Source: Paenibacillus sp. SY21-1 (GTDB taxonomy: Bacteria > Bacillota > Bacilli > Paenibacillales > Paenibacillaceae). Taken from it: a stretch of 64,000 bases of DNA. This document shows, in pieces, positions 60,113 through 64,000 of this stretch; the stretch's first letter is position 1; every line of letters starts with the position of its first letter. Where the stretch lies: assembly GCF_005222705.1 (NCBI RefSeq), contig NZ_STGF01000013.1, positions 62,001-126,000 of the forward strand, written 5' to 3'. The notes below the pieces were generated by a model. The model was not told the DNA's origin. It searched no databases and saw only the letters and a program-made list of their open reading frames with translations. Both the position numbers and the translations under genes were made by a program.

Positions 60113-61675
60113 TTAGTTCGGAAGCAACGCTGTTCCGGACGGGTCTTGGGCGTCCTTTTGCTCGTGACCGCCTCCGGCTTCTGATTCTGGCTCATGAACG
60201 ATTTCCAGCCTTTCTTTCCCCATCGCCAGAGCAGCGGCCAGCGCCAGCACGGCAGGAATCAAGCTCCAGGCAAAGGTGATGCCGATAGACAAAGACAGGC
60301 CCTCCGTAATGCGCTCCAGCAGAGCCGGGTCCATCGTTTGCCTGAAAGCCGGGTTTAGCAGCATATCCGCTTTTATATCCGTCGAGCCTCCTCCAGCCAT
60401 CGCGTCCGCAAGCTTGGAAACAAGCGAGTGGCTTTGAATCATGCCAAAAATCGTAATGCCAAGCACCATGCCGAGCGAACGGTTGAAGTTAAGCGTCGAG
60501 CTTGCCGCGCCGCGCTGCGCTCTCGGAAACGTCTGCAGCGCGGAGCTGCTCAGCACCGAGAACGACGCGCCGATGCCCAGACCCACAAGCACCATATAAA
60601 TCGTAATGACGCTGCGCGGCGATGTCTCGATATACAAAGCGAGCAGAGCGAGGCCCGCAATCATGAGAACAAGCGTTGAAGCCATAATCGTGCGGTAAGG
60701 CAGCTTGGTCATCAGGAAGCCCCCAAGCGTAGCCGTCGCGACCGAGCCAAGCATCATCGGCAGCAGCACGTAGCCCGAATTTGATGCCGATCCGCCCAGC
60801 ACGCCCTGTATAAAAATCGGAATAAAAATCGAGGCGGTCATAAATGCGGCTCCCCCGAGCATAGCGATCAGATTGCTGGTCGTGTACAATCGACTGCGGA
60901 ACAGATTAAACGATATAATCGGCTCTTCCGCTTTCCGTTCCACAAACACGAGCAAGCCCGACAGGACGACGAAGCCGATCGCAAGTCCTGCCATTTGCGG
61001 CGAATTCCACGCAATTTCCTTGCCCCCGAGCTCCAGTCCGAACATCAGGCAGACGATGGCTCCAATCAGGAGCGCAGCCCCGAGCCAGTCGATTTTTTGC
61101 CGGGAATGCTCAGCCGACTCCTTATAGCATAACGCCACCAGCACAAAAGAAAGCAAGCCAAGCGGCAGATTGATATAAAAGATCCATTCCCAGCGCAAAT
61201 AATCGGTTATATAGCCCCCGAGCAGCGGCGCCGCCACGCTGGACAATCCGAACACAGCGCCGAAGGCCCCGGTCATTTTGCCCCGATCCTTGGGAGAAAC
61301 CACGTCGAACATAATCGTAAAGGCGATTGAAACCATCGCGCCCGCTCCAATGCCCTGCACCGCCCGATAAAGGCTAAGCTGGACGATTGAATCCGCCATC
61401 CCGCATAATGCTGATCCTATCATAAAAACGATGATGCCGAACACAAAAAATCGTTTTCGGCCGTACATATCCGACAGCTTGCCGAAAATCGGCATGCCGG
61501 CCATCTCAGCGACCATGTACGCCGAGGTGACCCATACAAACTTGTCGAGTCCGCCCATTTCCCCGACAATCGTTCCCATGGCCGTCGCCACAATCGTATT
61601 GTCCATAGAGGCCATCAGCAGGGATAGCAGCAGACCTGCCACAATCCAGCCTATTTGGTTTCGTTTGTTACTCAT
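60113..61675 (-). CDS. DHA2 family drug/proton MFS transporter
   Basis: 520 aa with 14 membrane segments, the DHA2 (EmrB/QacA) layout. Motif A GKLSDMYGRKRFFVFG, the N-terminal LMASMDNTIVATAMG with the family Asp, and motif C-like GLSSVAAPLLGGYITDYLRWEWIFYINLPLG are clear. It expels toxic compounds with proton exchange. The C-terminus is a hydrophilic tail. The start follows AAAGGACGGGATAAC. Upstream lie two dyads that may be repressor sites; no repressor gene is adjacent. Confidence 0.95.
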   Translation of the reverse strand: MSNKRNQIGWIVAGLLLSLLMASMDNTIVATAMGTIVGEMGGLDKFVWVTSAYMVAEMAGMPIFGKLSDMYGRKRFFVFGIIVFMIGSALCGMADSIVQLSLYRAVQGIGAGAMVSIAFTIMFDVVSPKDRGKMTGAFGAVFGLSSVAAPLLGGYITDYLRWEWIFYINLPLGLLSFVLVALCYKESAEHSRQKIDWLGAALLIGAIVCLMFGLELGGKEIAWNSPQMAGLAIGFVVLSGLLVFVERKAEEPIISFNLFRSRLYTTSNLIAMLGGAAFMTASIFIPIFIQGVLGGSASNSGYVLLPMMLGSVATATLGGFLMTKLPYRTIMASTLVLMIAGLALLALYIETSPRSVITIYMVLVGLGIGASFSVLSSSALQTFPRAQRGAASSTLNFNRSLGMVLGITIFGMIQSHSLVSKLADAMAGGGSTDIKADMLLNPAFRQTMDPALLERITEGLSLSIGITFAWSLIPAVLALAAALAMGKERLEIVHEPESEAGGGHEQKDAQDPSGTALLPN

Positions 61676-61708
61676 GTTATCCCGTCCTTTATTGTTCGAT
61701 GAAAGCTT

Positions 61709-61724
61709 GGCGACGATCGTCGCC
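61709..61724. promoter_or_regulatory. 16-bp perfect palindrome in the MFS leader
   Basis: GGCGACGATCGTCGCC, centred about 40 nt upstream of the transporter start codon. It may be an operator or an RNA hairpin close to the ribosome binding site. Confidence 0.4.
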
Positions 61725-61742
61725 GCTTATAGGGACATTGTA

Positions 61743-61782
61743 AAACACCCTTATTGACAACTGTCTGTCAACAAGGGTGTTT
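61743..61782. promoter_or_regulatory. 40-bp inverted repeat upstream of the MFS gene
   Basis: Arms of 17 bp (61743-61759 with 61766-61782, one wobble/mismatch) around a 6-nt centre. Each arm contains AACACCCTT and TTGACA-like halves. It could end transcription from either side or serve as an operator; TTGACA inside the arm resembles a -35 box. Confidence 0.5.
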
Positions 61783-61840
61783 GGTTTGCGTGAAATATGG
61801 CTGCGGTCCGTCACTGGATAAATGAGCTCAGCTGGCAGCT

Positions 61841-64000
61841 TTACTGGCGCGCGGGCAAAAGCACATCTACGGCATGGCTGTGGCCGTCGTCTAGTAACGG
61901 AATGCCGGGAACCGCGGCATCCTGCTCATGGGAACCCCCCTCCAGCATCTCGCCGTCCAAACGGACGATGACGGAAGAAGAATCCGCCGGCGAGTGACGG
62001 CTCACGGCGATTGCATAGACGGACTCGCCAAACCGGTATTGCGCAGAATAGCCCGGCCAGCTGTTCGGTATGCACGGGTTGATGTACAGGCTGCTTCCCT
62101 GGCGGCGGATGCCCAGAATCCATTCGAGCCCCACTTGATACATCCAGCTGGATGCGCCGGTATACCATGTCCAGCCCGCATGCCCCGGATGAGGCTCGGC
62201 TGTGTATACATCCGCGGCCATTGCGTACGGCTCGCCGACATACCGCTTGACCTCCTGCTCGGTGCGGGTATGGTTAATCGGATTAAGCATATGGAACAGC
62301 TCATACGCCTTGTCTCCTTGGCCGAGCTGGCTCCATGCCATAATGCTCCAGAGCACGCCGTGCGTATATTGCGCTCCGTTCTCGCGAATGCCCGGCGGAT
62401 AACCCTGTATATAGCCGGGGCTCGGCTCGGTTTCGTCGAACGGCGGCGTCAGCAGCCTAACGACGGACAACTCCCGGTCGACGAGCTCGCGGTCGAACGA
62501 CTGCATCGCTTGCAGCGCCCGATCCTTGGGCGCGGCTCCGGAAATGACGGACCAGGATTGGGCGATGGCGTCAATCCGGCACTCTCCGTTGTGTATGGAG
62601 CCGAGCCAGGTCCCGCTGTCCGTGAATGCGCGACGATACCACTGGCCGTCCCAGCCATGCTCATTCGTCGCAGCGGCAAGCCGCTCCCTCGTCCTGCGGA
62701 AATGCTCCGCACGCTCTTCATCTCCCTGCTGTACGCACAGCTTCTCAAAACGCCGCAGCACCTCGCAGAGGAACCAGCCGAGCCAGACGCTTTCGCCGCG
62801 GCCCTCGTCGCCGACGAGATTCATGCCGTCGTTCCAGTCGCCAACGCCAATGAGCGGCAAGCCATGCTCGCCGATCCGCGAAAGCGCGCGGTCAATGGCG
62901 CGCAGACAATGCTCGTATACCGATGCCTTGGTCTGCGAGCGGACCGTTTCCTCGTAACGCTCATGCTCGCCTTCCTTCAGCGGCGCGCTCGTAATGTAGC
63001 TAACCTGCTCCTCGAGCACCGTCAAGTCGGCGGTTTGCTCTATATATCTTGAGACGGTGTAAGGCAGCCAGAGGAGATCGTCCGAGAACAGCGTACGGAT
63101 GCCGCGTTCCGTCTCGACATGCCACCAATGCTGCACATCGCCTTCCTCGTACTGATGCGCGGCGTGAATAAGAATTTGCGCGCGCGTCGCCTCGGGCATC
63201 GTATGCAGCAGCGCCAGCGAATCCTGCAGCTGATCCCGATAGCCGTACGCGCCGCCGGCTTGATAGAAGGCGGTACGCGCCCACATCCGGCAGGCGAGCG
63301 ACTGGTACAGCAGCCAGCCGCCGAGCATGACGTTCATCTCCGCGGACGGCGTCGTAACAACCGTTTGGAGCAGCGTGCGCTTCCAGAAGGCGCGCACCTC
63401 CTCCAGCGCTTCATCGCAGGCGTCGGACGTTCGATACCGCTGCGATAGAGCGATCGCCTCTTGCTCGGACGCCGCGCAGCCTAGAAGAATAATAACGGTG
63501 CGCTCCTCTCCCGGAGCAAGCGCAAGCTTTCGCTGTATGGCCCCGCAGGAAGCAAAGCAAGCTCCCGTCCGGCCTGACAGCTTCTCGCGCTTCAGCGCAG
63601 CAGGCTCCTCGGCCGATCCACCTCTGCCGATAAACTCCTCCTGATCGCCGGTCCAGCTGAGCCCCCGTTCATCATCTTCCTGGGCCGCGTACATGCCGAG
63701 AAACGCGGTCGCCTCCCGAAACGTTTCCTGATACCGGTTGCTTGCGGTCATCAGCTCCGCCTCATCGTTCCAATCCGTCACGATGTATGATGCATTCGCA
63801 TGACGCATGACGCCGATTACCCACTCTGCGTAATAGGTTACGGAAACGTTTCGGCTTTCCTCCGAACGGTTGGCGAGTTGGATGCGCACAATTTTAACAG
63901 GCTCCTCCAACGGTACGAACATGGTCAGCTGATGGCTGATGCCGCTGCGCTCATGCTCGAATCTGGAATAGCCGAAGCCGTGAGCCACCTCGTACACGAT
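61841..64000 (-). CDS. GH94 / cyclic beta-1,2-glucan synthase-like protein, C-terminal part (5' end beyond window)
   Basis: The frame is open to the window edge, so the start is off-window; 720 codons are visible. The visible part is the phosphorylase-type end: a beta-sandwich (VAHGFGYSRFEHERSGISHQ, VKIVRIQLANRSEESRNVSVTYYAEWVIGV) followed by an (alpha/alpha)6 barrel with QLQDSLALLH, HAAHQYEEGDVQHWWH and the likely catalytic GVGDWNDGMN. These are features of glycosyltransferase family 36/GH94, as in the C-terminus of NdvB. In complete NdvB-type proteins of about 2800 aa this domain sets glucan chain length. Whether the off-window part carries the GT84 synthase domain cannot be seen. Confidence 0.9.
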   Translation of the reverse strand: MVYEVAHGFGYSRFEHERSGISHQLTMFVPLEEPVKIVRIQLANRSEESRNVSVTYYAEWVIGVMRHANASYIVTDWNDEAELMTASNRYQETFREATAFLGMYAAQEDDERGLSWTGDQEEFIGRGGSAEEPAALKREKLSGRTGACFASCGAIQRKLALAPGEERTVIILLGCAASEQEAIALSQRYRTSDACDEALEEVRAFWKRTLLQTVVTTPSAEMNVMLGGWLLYQSLACRMWARTAFYQAGGAYGYRDQLQDSLALLHTMPEATRAQILIHAAHQYEEGDVQHWWHVETERGIRTLFSDDLLWLPYTVSRYIEQTADLTVLEEQVSYITSAPLKEGEHERYEETVRSQTKASVYEHCLRAIDRALSRIGEHGLPLIGVGDWNDGMNLVGDEGRGESVWLGWFLCEVLRRFEKLCVQQGDEERAEHFRRTRERLAAATNEHGWDGQWYRRAFTDSGTWLGSIHNGECRIDAIAQSWSVISGAAPKDRALQAMQSFDRELVDRELSVVRLLTPPFDETEPSPGYIQGYPPGIRENGAQYTHGVLWSIMAWSQLGQGDKAYELFHMLNPINHTRTEQEVKRYVGEPYAMAADVYTAEPHPGHAGWTWYTGASSWMYQVGLEWILGIRRQGSSLYINPCIPNSWPGYSAQYRFGESVYAIAVSRHSPADSSSVIVRLDGEMLEGGSHEQDAAVPGIPLLDDGHSHAVDVLLPARQ

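Overview
The window looks like chromosome from a spore-forming, Gram-positive member of the Bacillota, most likely Paenibacillaceae (Paenibacillus, Cohnella or a relative). The reasons are strong AGGAGG-type ribosome binding sites, a gerA-type spore germination operon behind a sigma-G-like promoter, very long secreted Ig-domain proteins, and a gene mix (SgrR-type regulator/binding protein, DUF4173, ThuA plus Gfo/Idh plus sugar isomerase, GH29, GH94) typical of that family. I read 44 protein genes plus one 9-codon leader ORF. Genes at both window edges are incomplete. I saw no rRNA, tRNA, CRISPR array, prophage or intact insertion sequence.

Layout. 1-11.6 kb: two giant exported proteins on the minus strand. 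The first, cut by the window edge, has an amphipathic beta-rich middle; the second is an Ig-like repeat protein. 12-19 kb: a lipoprotein with a Big_14-like domain, DUF2203, an AlkZ-related protein, a chemoreceptor, a solo ParB-like protein, DUF1304 and a YihY/BrkB membrane protein. 19-23.3 kb: a luciferase-like flavin oxidoreductase faces a three-gene type III polyketide operon (synthase, methyltransferase, FAD reductase), with a perfect bidirectional hairpin between. 23.6-28 kb: membrane phosphoesterase and DUF4173 diverge from an SgrR-like regulator. 28-32.3 kb: the germinant-receptor operon in the order A-C-D(small)-B. 32.5-42.7 kb: aldo/keto reductase and methionine aminopeptidase, oxalate-decarboxylase-type bicupin, SNF2 helicase, ArsB/NhaD-type transporter with a leader ORF, Nudix hydrolase, lipoate ligase. 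42.7-51.3 kb: chemoreceptor, then a minus-strand series of sugar isomerase, ThuA-like protein, Gfo/Idh oxidoreductase, a non-canonical HSP90, a TPR-like partner and an acetylxylan-type esterase. 51.5-54.7 kb: a DUF3500 lipoprotein and HupE-type membrane protein diverge from a TetR regulator with a clear operator. 54.7-64 kb: AraC regulator and GH29 alpha-fucosidase, DUF2306 protein, WYL regulator, alpha/beta hydrolase, DHA2 efflux pump and the C-terminal part of a GH94 cyclic-glucan-synthase-like protein.

The most interesting items are the translationally coupled HSP90/TPR pair, which sits 3 nt behind a sugar oxidoreductase; the DUF3500-HupE pair under an apparent TetR operator; an inverted pair of about 160-bp MITE-like repeats 16 kb apart, one of which supplies the last bases of a stop codon; an oxalate decarboxylase homologue with an altered catalytic lid; and several orphan regulatory structures (a candidate small RNA, a leader ORF, large palindromes).

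All calls come from reading the sequence and recalling family features. No database search was run.
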